Positions 18,489 to 27,845 are shown, numbered from the stretch's first letter. The stretch is DNA of 64,000 nt from JBHGYD01 sp041920415 (GCA_041920415.1 JBHGYD010000013.1:1-64000); one strand, 5' to 3'. Notes: generated from the letters alone by a model not told the origin. Made by a program: numbers and translations.

Positions 18489-20087
18489 TTATTGAAATTC
18501 TACTTTTGTAAATTTATCAGAACCAGTTGGATGTGGATTAAATCCTTTAATATTCGCTTTACCAGCTAACAATGGTGTTGAGTGTACAAGCGGGATCCAT
18601 GGTGCATCGTCTTTAATGATTTCTTGTGCTTTTTTGTAAAGCTCATTCCGTTTGTTTTCGTCGCTTACTGTTTGCGCTTCGACTAAAATTTTGTGAAGCT
18701 CATCGTTTGAGTAATACGTATAGTTATTGCTGCCGATGCTATCTTTATCTAATAATGCATATAAGAAGTTATCGGCATCGCCGTTATCTCCCGTCCATCC
18801 AAGCAAGAACGCATCCGCTTCCCCTTTTGCCGCTTTATCTAAGTAAGTCGCCCATTCATAAGTAACGATTTTTGCTTTTACGCCGATTTTCGCAAAATTC
18901 GCTTGAAGGGCTTCAGCTACTTTTTTCCCATCTGGCATATATGGACGCGGAACAGGCATTGCCCATAATTCCATTTCAAATCCGTTTGGATAGCCTGCTT
19001 GAGCAAGAAGCTGTTTCGCTTTTTCTAAGTCAAAAGGATAATCTTTAATATCATCGTTATAGCCAGAGATGCTTGGAGGCATTGGGTTTTTCGCCGGCTC
19101 TGCTTGACCTGCGTAGAACGCGTCGATAATCGCTTTTTTATCCACCGCATAGTTTAACGCTTGACGAACTAATTTGTTTTTCAATGGACCTCTTGTTGTT
19201 GTTAATCCGACATAACCAACGTTCATGGATGGGCGTTTAAAAATTTGGAAATCTTTATTGCCTTCAAGCTGTTTTAAATCTGTTGGGTTCACATCTTCCA
19301 TTAAGTCAATTTCGCCTTTTAACAACGCATTTAAGCGCGCGGAGTTATCAGGAATCGAAACGAAGATTAATTGATTTAACTTCGGATATCCTTTTAACCA
19401 ATAATTTTTGTTTTTCTCTAAGACGATGCGCTCGTTGCGTTTCCATTCTTTAAAGACAAACGGGCCTGTACCAACAGGATGTTCCGTAAATTTATCACCA
19501 TACTTTTTCACCGCTGCTGGACTTGCAATCGCGAATGGCGTCATCGCAAGGTTTTTCAAGAATGGAGCTTGCGGACGTTTTAAGACAAATTGAACTGTGT
19601 AATCATCCACTGCTTTTACTTCTTTGATTACGTGGCTCTCATCGTTCTTGTAGCCACCGAACATCGAGCCATAGTATGGGAATGTATCGGCATTGCCATT
19701 TGCCCAGCGTTCAAAGTTAAATACAACAGCTTCAGCGTTAAAATCGGTACCATCATGGAATTTAACACCTTTGCGAAGTTTAAACGTATACGTTAGACCA
19801 TCTTTCGAAATTTCCCATTCTGTCGCTAACGCAGGTTGTACAGTTGTGTCACCGTCATTGTAATCTAAAAGTGTGTCAAAAATATTTTTCGTTACTTTTA
19901 AAGACTCTCCATCTGTGACGGTTGCTGGGTCTAATCCTACCGAATCACCCCCGCGGCCATACACAAGCGTACTTTGCGTAGTTCCTCCTTTTTCGCTGCT
20001 TGTCTTTTCTGATTTTCCACAGCCGACAAGCGCCATCGACAATGCCAGCATAAACGCAAGCAATGTCACGAGTGATTTTTTCTTCAC
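18489..20087 (-). CDS. Peptide-binding lipoprotein of the ABC transporter (SBP family 5)
   Basis: The 532-residue protein has a lipoprotein signal peptide (MKKKSLVTLLAFMLALSMAL) and lipobox ALVGC, so Cys23 should be lipidated and the protein anchored outside the membrane. The rest matches solute-binding family 5, with the typical motifs WEISKDGLTYTFKLRKGVKFHDGTDF and GTGPFVFKEW. Dipeptides or short oligopeptides are the likely ligands; nickel or other ligands cannot be excluded. It sits in the middle of the operon, which is less common than being first. Confidence 0.92.
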   Translation of the reverse strand: MKKKSLVTLLAFMLALSMALVGCGKSEKTSSEKGGTTQSTLVYGRGGDSVGLDPATVTDGESLKVTKNIFDTLLDYNDGDTTVQPALATEWEISKDGLTYTFKLRKGVKFHDGTDFNAEAVVFNFERWANGNADTFPYYGSMFGGYKNDESHVIKEVKAVDDYTVQFVLKRPQAPFLKNLAMTPFAIASPAAVKKYGDKFTEHPVGTGPFVFKEWKRNERIVLEKNKNYWLKGYPKLNQLIFVSIPDNSARLNALLKGEIDLMEDVNPTDLKQLEGNKDFQIFKRPSMNVGYVGLTTTRGPLKNKLVRQALNYAVDKKAIIDAFYAGQAEPAKNPMPPSISGYNDDIKDYPFDLEKAKQLLAQAGYPNGFEMELWAMPVPRPYMPDGKKVAEALQANFAKIGVKAKIVTYEWATYLDKAAKGEADAFLLGWTGDNGDADNFLYALLDKDSIGSNNYTYYSNDELHKILVEAQTVSDENKRNELYKKAQEIIKDDAPWIPLVHSTPLLAGKANIKGFNPHPTGSDKFTKVEFQ

Positions 20088-20135
20088 GGTTTTTTCCCCC
20101 TTTTATGTAATTTGTATAATTCGCTGCTTATCGTC

Positions 20136-21104
20136 TTATTCGTAAAGATGACAAGCAACGTAATGACCTTGTTCCACTTCTTTGAACTCTGGACGAGTCG
20201 TTTTGCAAATGTCCATACAAGCGCTGCAGCGAGTATGGAAGGCGCAGCCCTTTGGCGGATTTGCTGGGCTTGGCAAATCGCCGGATAACACTTGTTTCTC
20301 TTGCTGGTGCTCAGGGTCGGGAATCGGCACAGCAGACAATAGCGCTTGTGTATACGGATGTTTCGGTTTTTCATACAACGCGTCGCTGTCAGCGAGTTCA
20401 ACAAGCCTGCCTAAATACATGACACCGACACGATCGCTAATATGACGAACGACCCCTAAATCATGTGCGATAAAAATATAGGTTAATCCAAATTCTTTCT
20501 GTAAATCTTCTAATAGATTCAACACTTGAGCTTGAATGGACACATCAAGTGCAGAAACAGGTTCATCAGCAATAATCAATTTTGGTCGAGTCATAAGCGC
20601 CCGAGCGATGCCGATCCGCTGACGCTGCCCACCGCTAAACTGATGAGGATAACGTTTTGCGTGATAGCTGCCGAGCCCGACCACTTCTAACATCTCTTGC
20701 ACTCGCTTCTTTCGCTCTTGTTTTGAGCCAATCCCATGCACAATGAGCGGCTCTTCTAAAATTTTTTCAACCGTATGACGCGGGTTTAATGAAGCAAAAG
20801 GATCTTGAAATACCATTTGCATATCTCGTCGTATTTTTCGCATCTCCTGTTTCGATAAACTTGTAATCTCTTGATCTTCAAAAATAATCGAACCTTCTGT
20901 TGGTTCAATTAAGCGAAGAAGCATTCGTCCTGTTGTTGATTTACCACAACCGCTTTCTCCGACAATTCCTAACGTTTCTCCTTTATATACCGTGAAGGAA
21001 AGGTCATCGACCGCTTTTACTTCGCCAATTTTTTTGCTTAAAACCCCTCCCGTAATGGGAAAGTATTTTTTAAGACCTTTCACCTGCAACAACGGTTCGC
21101 CCAC
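20136..21104 (-). CDS. Oligopeptide ABC transporter ATPase (DppF/OppF type)
   Basis: The 322-residue ATPase has Walker A GESGCGKST, Q-loop FQDPFASLNPR, signature FSGGQRQR, Walker B LIIADEPVSALD and switch AHDLG. The C-terminal oligopeptide/dipeptide domain has cysteines CAFHTRCSACMDIC, which in relatives bind a 4Fe-4S cluster. The start overlaps the end of the upstream ATPase gene by 35 bp, suggesting coupled translation. Confidence 0.93.
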   Translation of the reverse strand: MGEPLLQVKGLKKYFPITGGVLSKKIGEVKAVDDLSFTVYKGETLGIVGESGCGKSTTGRMLLRLIEPTEGSIIFEDQEITSLSKQEMRKIRRDMQMVFQDPFASLNPRHTVEKILEEPLIVHGIGSKQERKKRVQEMLEVVGLGSYHAKRYPHQFSGGQRQRIGIARALMTRPKLIIADEPVSALDVSIQAQVLNLLEDLQKEFGLTYIFIAHDLGVVRHISDRVGVMYLGRLVELADSDALYEKPKHPYTQALLSAVPIPDPEHQQEKQVLSGDLPSPANPPKGCAFHTRCSACMDICKTTRPEFKEVEQGHYVACHLYE

Positions 21105-22095
21105 GGTTTTGTTCCTCCTCTCTTAGCTGCAAAAAGCAACGAACTCTATGTCCCTTCTCATCTGTTTCGTATAGTTGCGGATTTTCCTGAAAACATCGTT
21201 CAAACGCATGTTTACACCGCGCGGCAAAGCGACAACCTTGTTTGATAGAGCCAGGCTTTGGCACGTTCCCTGGAATCGAATAAAGACGTTCCTTTTTTTC
21301 ACGAATATCAGGTACGGATTGAATAAGGCCGATCGTATAAGGGTGTTTTGGATTTTTAAAAATGGTATGTACATCGCCTTCTTCGACAATTTTCCCTGAA
21401 TACATCACGACGACGCGCTGGCATACTTCTGCGACTACCCCTAAATCGTGGGTAATCATCATAATCGCTGTGCGGAAATTTTGGTTTAACTCTTTCATAA
21501 GCTTTAAAATTTGTGCTTGAATCGTAACATCTAAAGCAGTTGTCGGTTCATCAGCAATAAGAACCGCTGGACGGCATACCATTGCCATCGCAATCATGAC
21601 TCTTTGCCTCATCCCACCAGATAGTTGATGGGGATATTCGTCGATGATTTCCTCCGCACGTGGAAGACCGACAAGTTTTAACATTTCAATTGCACGAAGG
21701 CGAGCTTCTTTTTTATTCATATCGGTATGTATACGAATCGCCTCGATGAGTTGATTACCAATCGTAAACAATGGGTTTAATGAGGTCATCGGTTCTTGAA
21801 AAATCATCGCTATTTCATTTCCACGAATCTCTTTCATTCGCTTTTCTGTCGCACGAACAAGATTCTCTCCTTTAAATAAAATTTCACCACCAACGACTTT
21901 ACCAATCCCTTTTGGCAACAACCCCATAATGGATAAAGAGGTTACGCTTTTTCCGCACCCCGATTCTCCGACAACACCTAAAATTTCTCCTTCGTTTATA
22001 TAAAAATCGATATCATCCACCGCAGGAATTTCTCCATCATCAGTAAAAAAAGAAGTTTTTAATCCTTTGACTTCCAGCACTCGCTGTTCACTCAT
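21070..22095 (-). CDS. Oligopeptide ABC transporter ATPase (DppD/OppD type)
   Basis: The 341-residue first gene of the operon has Walker A GESGCGKSV, FQEPMTSLNPLF, signature LSGGMRQR, Walker B LIADEPTTALD and switch THDLG. The C-terminus has the cysteine pattern CRFAARCKHAFERC. Together with the DppF-type subunit it would power the permease pair. A GGGGGTGA ribosome binding site lies just upstream of the ATG. Confidence 0.93.
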   Translation of the reverse strand: MSEQRVLEVKGLKTSFFTDDGEIPAVDDIDFYINEGEILGVVGESGCGKSVTSLSIMGLLPKGIGKVVGGEILFKGENLVRATEKRMKEIRGNEIAMIFQEPMTSLNPLFTIGNQLIEAIRIHTDMNKKEARLRAIEMLKLVGLPRAEEIIDEYPHQLSGGMRQRVMIAMAMVCRPAVLIADEPTTALDVTIQAQILKLMKELNQNFRTAIMMITHDLGVVAEVCQRVVVMYSGKIVEEGDVHTIFKNPKHPYTIGLIQSVPDIREKKERLYSIPGNVPKPGSIKQGCRFAARCKHAFERCFQENPQLYETDEKGHRVRCFLQLREEEQNRGRTVVAGERS

Positions 22096-22249
22096 GTCGT
22101 CACCCCCTGCCTAAGTAAACACAAAAAGAGTTGTATCATTATTCTGTCATTTTAATTAAAATTATGCCATGTATAGTAGAATAATACAATACATAATATT
22201 TAAAAAAATTAAAATTATCTAAATAAAATTAATCCATTTTATAGAAACA

Positions 22250-22290
22250 TGAAAAAAGTGGTCTTATCTACCGAAAGACCACTTTTTTCC
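22250..22290. terminator. Terminator-like hairpin between ygaC and the peptide operon
   Basis: AAAAAAGTGGTC (22252-22263) and GACCACTTTTTT (22277-22288) are perfectly complementary across a 13-base loop, and could terminate from either side. The wider gene-free stretch 22096-22466 (371 bp) holds this hairpin, the ygaC terminator and very AT-rich DNA that probably includes the operon promoter. Confidence 0.75.
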
Positions 22291-22417
22291 TTATGTTTAT
22301 TTACTTTGTTTACTTTTTTCTAATATCATAAGTATTTTTTTCTCACTTTATTTCTTTATCACAAAAAAGTATGTACAATCTGATATTTATTGCAATATAT
22401 GAAACCGCCTTAAAAGC

Positions 22418-22454
22418 AGAAAAACCTGTTTGCTACAATGAACAGGCTTTTTGC
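22418..22454 (-). terminator. Terminator of ygaC
   Basis: On the minus strand GCCTGTT and AACAGG(T) form the stem, followed by TTTTT. Confidence 0.75.
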
Positions 22455-22466
22455 TTCCACGCATAT

Positions 22467-23000
22467 CTACTTTCGATAAGAAAGAAATTTTTCGTACCAT
22501 GTATCAATAAAATCTGGGGCAAATGGACCTTTTCTTTGTTGAATCCAACTGATAAGCTTTTCGACATTGTTTTTTAAAATGCGATCAATCACGCTTGGAT
22601 AGTTCATTTCTCGGCGATGTCGTTCGTATTCATCTTCATCAAGAAGAATATACGTCATATTTGGAAATACTTTTACATCTAAATCATAATCAATATATTT
22701 CAGCGCCTCTTTATCCCAAACAAACGGAGAGCTAAGATTGCAATAATAATATACTCCGTCTTCACGAATCATCCCGATGATGTTAAACCAATGTTTTGCA
22801 TGAAAAAAGCAAATCGCAGGCTCCCTTGTAATCCATGTTCGTCCATCCGCTTCCGTGACAACCGTTCGATCATTGGCAGCAATAATATAATTAGGTGTCC
22901 CTTTTAACACAATCGTTTCTTCCCAGATCCGATGAATAAAGCCGTTATGTTTGTAGCTATGGATTTGAATGATTTCCCCTTCACTAGGATAACTCATCAT
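22467..23000 (-). CDS. ygaC: Nucleoside tri/diphosphate phosphatase NtdP/YgaC (DUF402, UPF0374)
   Basis: The 177-residue protein is close to Bacillus YgaC along its length. Conserved acidic and aromatic residues fit the DUF402 fold (FHAKHWFNIIGMIREDGVYYYCNLSSPF, DYDLDVKVFPNMTYILLDEDEY). Relatives are Mg2+-dependent phosphatases acting on nucleoside di- or triphosphates. The second Met of MMSYP may be the real start. Neighbours ygaB and sspE follow the B. subtilis order. Confidence 0.88.
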   Translation of the reverse strand: MMSYPSEGEIIQIHSYKHNGFIHRIWEETIVLKGTPNYIIAANDRTVVTEADGRTWITREPAICFFHAKHWFNIIGMIREDGVYYYCNLSSPFVWDKEALKYIDYDLDVKVFPNMTYILLDEDEYERHRREMNYPSVIDRILKNNVEKLISWIQQRKGPFAPDFIDTWYEKFLSYRK

Positions 23001-23086
23001 ATTTTCTCCCTACTTTCACCTGGGCACTTCTTTTCTTTATTATAACGGTTCGAGCCACAAATGAAAACAAAAGAGCCATCAACTCG

Positions 23087-23350
23087 TCAAGATGACTCAC
23101 AAGTATGGTGATAATAACGTTGATAAGATTGAATAACTTCCTCTGTTTGTTTTTCAAATATTTGTTGAATTTCTTTTAATTGTTGTTTCATTTGTTGAAT
23201 CTCTTCTTGAATCGATTGCAATTTCGCTTCGTTTTGCAATTCGATTAACTCTTCTTCAATCGCTTGGCAACGCTCAATTTCCGATTGTAAAAACAGTAGC
23301 TGATCCATCGTCTTAAGCTGTTCGCTCACTAAACGGTCAAAAGGCTCCAT
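23087..23350 (-). CDS. ygaB: YgaB-like coiled-coil protein
   Basis: I chose the ATG at 23350 (MEPFDRLVSEQLKTMDQ), which has GAAAGGGGAGAGG just upstream. A longer in-frame extension overlaps the sspE terminator and looks non-coding. The 87-residue product is almost wholly alpha-helical coiled coil rich in Glu and Gln. B. subtilis YgaB has the same place between sspE and ygaC. The function is unknown. Confidence 0.75.
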   Translation of the reverse strand: MEPFDRLVSEQLKTMDQLLFLQSEIERCQAIEEELIELQNEAKLQSIQEEIQQMKQQLKEIQQIFEKQTEEVIQSYQRYYHHTCESS

Positions 23351-23463
23351 TTTCCTCTCCCCTTTCAACATCCTATAGTGATTACATTCGGGAAAGAAGG
23401 AACGATTTCCTTTGACTATATATGTAGAGTCGTGATAACTTTTGTCGAGAGAATGATGAAAAC

Positions 23464-23500
23464 AAGCAGGCACCCCTGCCGAAAAAAGGAGTGCCTGCTT
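23464..23500 (-). terminator. Terminator of sspE
   Basis: AAGCAGGCAC pairs perfectly with GTGCCTGCTT, with T-rich sequence following on the minus strand. The hairpin overlaps the region just upstream of ygaB. Confidence 0.85.
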
Positions 23501-23507
23501 ATTGTTG

Positions 23508-23699
23508 TTATTTGCTTGTATTTTGCGCTTTGCGAGCTTCCGCTTGAGCGTTTTGTTGTTTTACGTCTTGCGCGTTTGTTTCTGACGCAAATTCTGTACC
23601 GAATTGACCTGCTGCTCCAGCTTGTGCAGATTGCGCGTTTTGTTGTCTTACTTCTTGAATGTTAGTACCTGCTGCTGATTTGTTTGGTTGTTTTGCCAT
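23508..23699 (-). CDS. sspE: Gamma-type small acid-soluble spore protein
   Basis: The 63-residue protein begins MAKQPNKSAAGTNIQEVRQQ and ends in two related Gln/Ala-rich units. Between them is the segment FGTEFASETNAQ, which contains the GPR protease site typical of gamma-SASP. Gamma-SASP stores amino acids in the spore and does not bind DNA. GGAGGTGATAACA precedes this ATG, so the in-frame Met five codons upstream is unlikely. Expression is expected in the forespore (SigG). It shows that the organism forms spores. Confidence 0.93.
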   Translation of the reverse strand: MAKQPNKSAAGTNIQEVRQQNAQSAQAGAAGQFGTEFASETNAQDVKQQNAQAEARKAQNTSK

Positions 23700-23757
23700 T
23701 GTTATCACCTCCACGACATTTAATGTGTCCAGAAGGTGACGGATCTATCCATAAAAA

Positions 23758-24507
23758 TTATAAAAGTAAAGATCTTCCACCATCGACAATAATCGTTTGA
23801 CCACGGATCATTTCCGCTTGTTCCGATAATAAAAACATGACCGCATGAACAATATCTTTCGCCTCTACCATTCGTCCTGCCGGCGTTTTTGCTACTGCAT
23901 CCGCTAACATCTCTTCACGATTTGGAAAATGTTTCAATGCATCGGTATCGACCGCGCCACCTGAAACGGCATTGACAGAAATATTTTTCGCTGCTAATTC
24001 AACCGCTAAATAGCGGGTTAATGACTCAAGAGCCGCTTTCGAAACGCCAACCGCCGTATAGTTTTCTAAATAACGAATAGAGCCAAGTGAGCTAATGCTC
24101 ACAATTTTGCCGCCACCGACCTTCTCCATTCGTTTCGCTGCTTCTTGGGCGCAAAACAATAATGCTTTACTGTTAATATCCATCGTCCAATCCCAATGTG
24201 ATTCTTCTAATTCCATTGCTGGACGAAGCACTCCTGAAGCGGCGTTGTTAATAAGCACATCGACACGACCAAACACGTCATCAATTTGTGCAAACATTTC
24301 TTTAATTTTCTCGACTTTCCCGACATTCGCTTTTACAACAAGCGCTTTTTGACCTAATGCCTCGATTTCTCGCGCTGTTTGTAATGCCGCTTCTTTACTG
24401 CGCGCATAGTTTACGACAATATGATACCCTTCTTTCGCCAGACGAAGCGCAATCTCTTTACCGATACCTCGGCTACTTCCAGTGACAACTGCTACTTTTT
24501 CGCTCAT
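23758..24507 (-). CDS. fabL: Enoyl-[acyl-carrier-protein] reductase III
   Basis: The 249-residue short-chain dehydrogenase is very similar to Bacillus FabL. It has the NADPH motif TGSSRGIG at residues 9-16, NNAASG, and the catalytic Tyr and Lys in YTAVGVSK with the six-residue spacing of enoyl reductases rather than the YxxxK of ordinary SDRs. It catalyses the last step of fatty acid elongation and is resistant to triclosan in B. subtilis. The gene lies between sspE and yfhS, as in B. subtilis. Confidence 0.93.
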   Translation of the reverse strand: MSEKVAVVTGSSRGIGKEIALRLAKEGYHIVVNYARSKEAALQTAREIEALGQKALVVKANVGKVEKIKEMFAQIDDVFGRVDVLINNAASGVLRPAMELEESHWDWTMDINSKALLFCAQEAAKRMEKVGGGKIVSISSLGSIRYLENYTAVGVSKAALESLTRYLAVELAAKNISVNAVSGGAVDTDALKHFPNREEMLADAVAKTPAGRMVEAKDIVHAVMFLLSEQAEMIRGQTIIVDGGRSLLL

Positions 24508-24582
24508 TATCTTCTCCCCTTTGTTTTTATGTATAAATAAACGGACTGTTTTTTAAACTATGGAAAAAAGGAGGAACAGCCC

Positions 24583-24807
24583 ATGTATGTTGGTCGTGAT
24601 ATGACAGAACTTTCCATGTTGCCGAAGTCGGAATGGAAAGATAGTGAACTTGCCTTTTTTCATCATTCGTTTCAGCAAATTACCCCTTATTTAAATGTAG
24701 AAGGACAAACGATTCACCGCGAAATTATTGAAGAAATCGAAGCGCGCCGCGGTTTGAAGCGGAACGAAGCAGATTATACACACGGAACACAGATGTCATA
24801 TGACTAA
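24583..24807 (+). CDS. yfhS: Small conserved protein, YfhS-like
   Basis: The 74-residue protein MYVGRDMTELSMLPKSEWKD resembles Bacillus YfhS and sits between fabL and mutY, as YfhS does. GGAGG lies upstream of the ATG. It has no membrane segment and a mixed charged composition. The B. subtilis gene has been linked to sporulation, but its molecular function is unknown. It is convergent with mutY. Confidence 0.7.
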   Translation: MYVGRDMTELSMLPKSEWKDSELAFFHHSFQQITPYLNVEGQTIHREIIEEIEARRGLKRNEADYTHGTQMSYD

Positions 24808-24834
24808 AAACAGGTGGAATCCCCACCTGTTTAT
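24806..24834. terminator. Bidirectional terminator, yfhS / mutY
   Basis: AAACAGGTGG (24808-24817) and CCACCTGTTT (24823-24832) form a perfect 10-bp stem between the convergent genes. Confidence 0.88.
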
Positions 24835-25925
24835 TTCCTCTTGTACTCGTGCCAAATGCGCTGGTGAGAAACAGGAAACGCATAATGATTGATGTCGTGT
24901 TCATCAACAAGCTTAAATCGTTCCGTTTCAACGATACCGCCCATGATTTTACCATAATAGACGACTATATTCCAAATTAAATGGGAGAAAACATGCTCCA
25001 GAGCGGCAAAAGGTTGCTCTAACTGTACCTTTACTCCGTACTCCTCATTTAAAAAAGTTTCTAGCTGCGTTTTTGGATTTTCTGCTAGAGGGAGGATTTC
25101 GCAGTTCGGAAATTCCCATAAATTCGCCAATAATCCTTCGTTGTCACGTTTATGAATGAGCACTTTTCCGGTTTCATCTTCGATCACCGCAGCGACGATT
25201 GGTACCTCTTTTATTTTCGCTTTTTTCGTCTTAACGGGAAGCTCCGCTTGCACTCCTTCATGGAACGCGCGACAATGAGCTTGGACCGGACAAAGTAAAC
25301 ATGCCGGGTTTCCTGGAATACAAATTAATGCTCCGAGTTCCATCAATGCTTGGTTAAAGTAAGAAGGGTTTTCTTTATCAATAATCGCTCTTACAATTTC
25401 TTCAAAAAGTTTTCTCGTTCTTACTTTGGCGATATCTTCCCATATTAAAAAAATTCGCGATAACACACGCATCACATTACCATCGACAGCCGGCTCTGGA
25501 ACTCCGTACGCAATGCTTAATACTGCTCCCGTCGTATAAGGACCGACTCCCTTTAATTTTGAAAACTCTTCAGCCCGATTCGGTACTTTTCCGCCATATC
25601 GTTCTTTCACTTCTTTTACAGCCGCATGCAAATTGCGAACCCGCGAATAATATCCAAGTCCTTCCCAAGCTTTTAACACTTTTTCCTCATCCGCATCTGC
25701 TAATGCTTCTAAAGTTGGAAATTGTTCAATAAACTGATGAAAGTATGGAATTACCGTTTCCACTCTTGTTTGTTGCAACATAATTTCCGATACCCAAATT
25801 TTATAAGGGTCTCTGTCTTTTCGCCATGGTAAATCGCGCTGTTCTTTTTCAAACCAGCTAATTAAGTCGCGCTGAAAAGATTCAATCGCAAATCCTTCCA
25901 CGAATTTCCTTCTTTTTTCGTTCAC
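24831..25925 (-). CDS. mutY: A/G-specific adenine glycosylase MutY
   Basis: The 364-residue protein has the helix-hairpin-helix (LKGVGPYTTGAVLSIAYG) and the catalytic Asp in VDGNVMRVLSR. The 4Fe-4S loop is C-x6-C-x2-C-x5-C in CIPGNPACLLCPVQAHC at about residues 208-224. A C-terminal NUDIX-like domain recognises 8-oxoG. It removes adenine mispaired with 8-oxoguanine. The start may be an internal Met, but the first residues are close to the family. It is the first gene on its strand and divergent from yfhP. Confidence 0.94.
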   Translation of the reverse strand: MNEKRRKFVEGFAIESFQRDLISWFEKEQRDLPWRKDRDPYKIWVSEIMLQQTRVETVIPYFHQFIEQFPTLEALADADEEKVLKAWEGLGYYSRVRNLHAAVKEVKERYGGKVPNRAEEFSKLKGVGPYTTGAVLSIAYGVPEPAVDGNVMRVLSRIFLIWEDIAKVRTRKLFEEIVRAIIDKENPSYFNQALMELGALICIPGNPACLLCPVQAHCRAFHEGVQAELPVKTKKAKIKEVPIVAAVIEDETGKVLIHKRDNEGLLANLWEFPNCEILPLAENPKTQLETFLNEEYGVKVQLEQPFAALEHVFSHLIWNIVVYYGKIMGGIVETERFKLVDEHDINHYAFPVSHQRIWHEYKRK

Positions 25926-26088
25926 GTCTGCTCCTCCAAGATGGTAAACTAATGATGATAGTCTGTATTAATATCGATTACTGTACGTGATTATATAAAA
26001 AATTTCAATGATTTTGTTACGATGATCCAATCTCTGCATGAAAACATGGATATACTATGAACTAGAACAATGAAGGGGGCCAATTTCA

Positions 26089-27069
26089 TTGGATACAGGA
26101 ACACATATTGTCATGGGAGTTGCCTTAGGAAGCATCGCTACCTTAGATCCGGTCGTTGCCCATGACTCAGTTTTAGCACAGGCCGTGTTAGTCGGCACAT
26201 TAGCCGGTTCACAGGCACCTGATTTAGATACAATCTTAAAGTTAAAAAATAACGCAAAATATATTCGAAACCATCGCGGAATTACACATTCGATTCCCGC
26301 TCTATTCGTGTGGCCTCTTTTGATTACAGGGATGATTCATTATTTTTATCCGAACGTGAATGTATTTCATCTATGGCTATGGATTTCCATCGCTGTTACT
26401 TTTCATGTATTCGTCGATATGTTTAACGCTTACGGAACGCAAGCCTTACGCCCATTTACAAAAAAATGGATTGCTTTTGGTGTGATTAATACGTTTGACC
26501 CGATTATTTTCGCCCTTCACCTTGCTGGAATTGGAATGATGTTTCTCGGTGCTCATCCCAGCTATACGTTTTTAAGCATTTATGTCGTATTAATCGGTTA
26601 TTATTTCGTACGGTTTCGTCAACAAGCGAACATAAAAAAAGCGGTTTATAAACAAATTCCTGATGTAGAAAACATTATTACTGTACCGACGTTTCGCTTT
26701 AATGAATGGCATTTAGCAATTACCGCGAAACATTATTTTTACGTCGGTCGCGCGAAAAACGGTACGATTCATATCTTAGACACATTTGAAAAATGTCCGC
26801 TACCAAATCATCCAATTATTGAAGCAGCGAAAAAAGATGAAAATGTATCAGCGTTTTTATCGTTCTCCCCTGTCTATCGCTGGGAAATAAACGAATATGA
26901 TGATCATTACGAAGTGCGATTTACGGATTTACGCTATCGAAGTAAAGGCTATTATCCATTTGTTGCCGTCGTTCAGTTAGATCTTGACTTCAATATTGTC
27001 AGCTCATATACTGGTTGGATTTTCAGCGAAGGAAAATTACGAAAAAAACTCGAGCTCATTCCAAACTAA
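26089..27069 (+). CDS. yfhP: YfhP-like inner-membrane metal-dependent hydrolase
   Basis: The 326-residue protein starts at a TTG preceded by AAGGGGG. It belongs to the YdjM/LexA-binding-type membrane hydrolase family. The N-terminal half has membrane helices and conserved His/Asp residues (DTGTHIVMG, QAPDLDTIL, HRGITHS, HVFVDMFNAYGTQ) that fit a metal site. The C-terminal 130 residues are soluble. B. subtilis YfhP is a sporulation-phase regulator linked to yfhQ/mutY. Substrate unknown. Confidence 0.85.
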   Translation: MDTGTHIVMGVALGSIATLDPVVAHDSVLAQAVLVGTLAGSQAPDLDTILKLKNNAKYIRNHRGITHSIPALFVWPLLITGMIHYFYPNVNVFHLWLWISIAVTFHVFVDMFNAYGTQALRPFTKKWIAFGVINTFDPIIFALHLAGIGMMFLGAHPSYTFLSIYVVLIGYYFVRFRQQANIKKAVYKQIPDVENIITVPTFRFNEWHLAITAKHYFYVGRAKNGTIHILDTFEKCPLPNHPIIEAAKKDENVSAFLSFSPVYRWEINEYDDHYEVRFTDLRYRSKGYYPFVAVVQLDLDFNIVSSYTGWIFSEGKLRKKLELIPN

Positions 27070-27101
27070 CGAGCGGTTGGCGTCGGCCAATCGCTCGTTT
27101 A
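27067..27101. terminator. Bidirectional terminator, yfhP / yfhJ
   Basis: AACGAGCG-GTTGGC pairs with GCCAAT-CGCTCGTT between convergent genes, followed by Ts on the plus strand. Confidence 0.8.
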
Positions 27102-27374
27102 ATGTTTTAGATAGTCGTTTTGATTAAGCAAATGCTTATATTTTGGGTTCGTTGTTTGAAACTCATGCAATCGCGCGCCATATTGATCAATCCATTGTCG
27201 TACCACTTTTTCCGTTAATTCTTTCCCTTTGTAAGAATATCCGGCGCGAGCATAAGTCGTTTCAAAATCTTCCCATAGCAATTCGACCCATGTTCGCGCT
27301 TGAGCATAGGCAAGTGAATTGTTTTTTTCAAGCAAATAGTTCGTTAATCGTTCAAAATACTCGTTCATTGTCAT
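27099..27374 (-). CDS. yfhJ: WVELL-domain protein YfhJ
   Basis: The 91-residue protein contains the defining motif ARTWVELLWEDFETTYARAGY of the WVELL family. B. subtilis YfhJ is of similar size and lies next to sspK, as here. GAGGTGAG precedes the ATG; a second ATG two codons later could also be used. No function is established. Confidence 0.88.
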   Translation of the reverse strand: MTMNEYFERLTNYLLEKNNSLAYAQARTWVELLWEDFETTYARAGYSYKGKELTEKVVRQWIDQYGARLHEFQTTNPKYKHLLNQNDYLKH

Positions 27375-27486
27375 CTTTTTCTCACCTCACGTACCAATAT
27401 TTGAACACATAAGACGGAAGAAAAGTCCCATAATAAAAATACGTGTTGACCACCAACACGAGTGATGGGAAGGAGGAAGTAAAGCG

Positions 27487-27648
27487 ATGCGAAATAAAGA
27501 GAGCGGCTTTCCCAACCAAAACAATAATAAATTAGAAGGCGAACCTCGCGCAAAAGCAGAATATGCTTCTAAACGTGCGGATGGTACAACTAACACCCAT
27601 CCACAAGAACGAATGAGTGCTTCTGGCAAACGAACCGAACAATTTTAA
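27487..27648 (+). CDS. sspK: Small acid-soluble spore protein K
   Basis: The 53-residue protein is MRNKESGFPNQNNNKLEGEP followed by RAKAEYASKRADG and HPQERM.ASGKR, matching Bacillus SspK. It is a minor spore-core protein made in the forespore. GGAAGGAGG lies 8-9 bases upstream of the ATG. The gene is divergent from yfhJ, as in B. subtilis. Confidence 0.92.
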   Translation: MRNKESGFPNQNNNKLEGEPRAKAEYASKRADGTTNTHPQERMSASGKRTEQF

Positions 27649-27683
27649 AGCTTAAACTTATCCCAATCGGGAGGTGTCGCGTC

Positions 27684-27845
27684 ATGGGTCGTCATTCTCG
27701 AAAAAAGTTTTACGATAATCTTTACTCAAATCCGTTTCAACAACCATGGGCCAATCCAAAACATGCCCATTCACAAGTCAATGGTGAAACACAACAAACG
27801 CTTCATTCAATGATTCTTGAACGTCAAACGCGAAAACAATCGTAG
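27684..27845 (+). CDS. YpzG-like small spore-associated protein
   Basis: The 53-residue protein MGRHSRKKFYDNLYSNPFQQ continues PWANPKHAHSQVNGETQQT. The segment NPFQQPWANPKHA..QVNGET is characteristic of the YpzG family. GGGAGGTG lies about 10 bases upstream. It lies 35 bp after sspK and may be co-transcribed with it, which suggests expression in sporulation. The function is unknown. Confidence 0.75.
   Translation: MGRHSRKKFYDNLYSNPFQQPWANPKHAHSQVNGETQQTLHSMILERQTRKQS

Noticed and set aside
23351..23473. 41-residue N-terminal extension of YgaB
   Set aside because: It overlaps the sspE terminator, is rich in unusual residues and lies upstream of a well-placed ribosome binding site and ATG.
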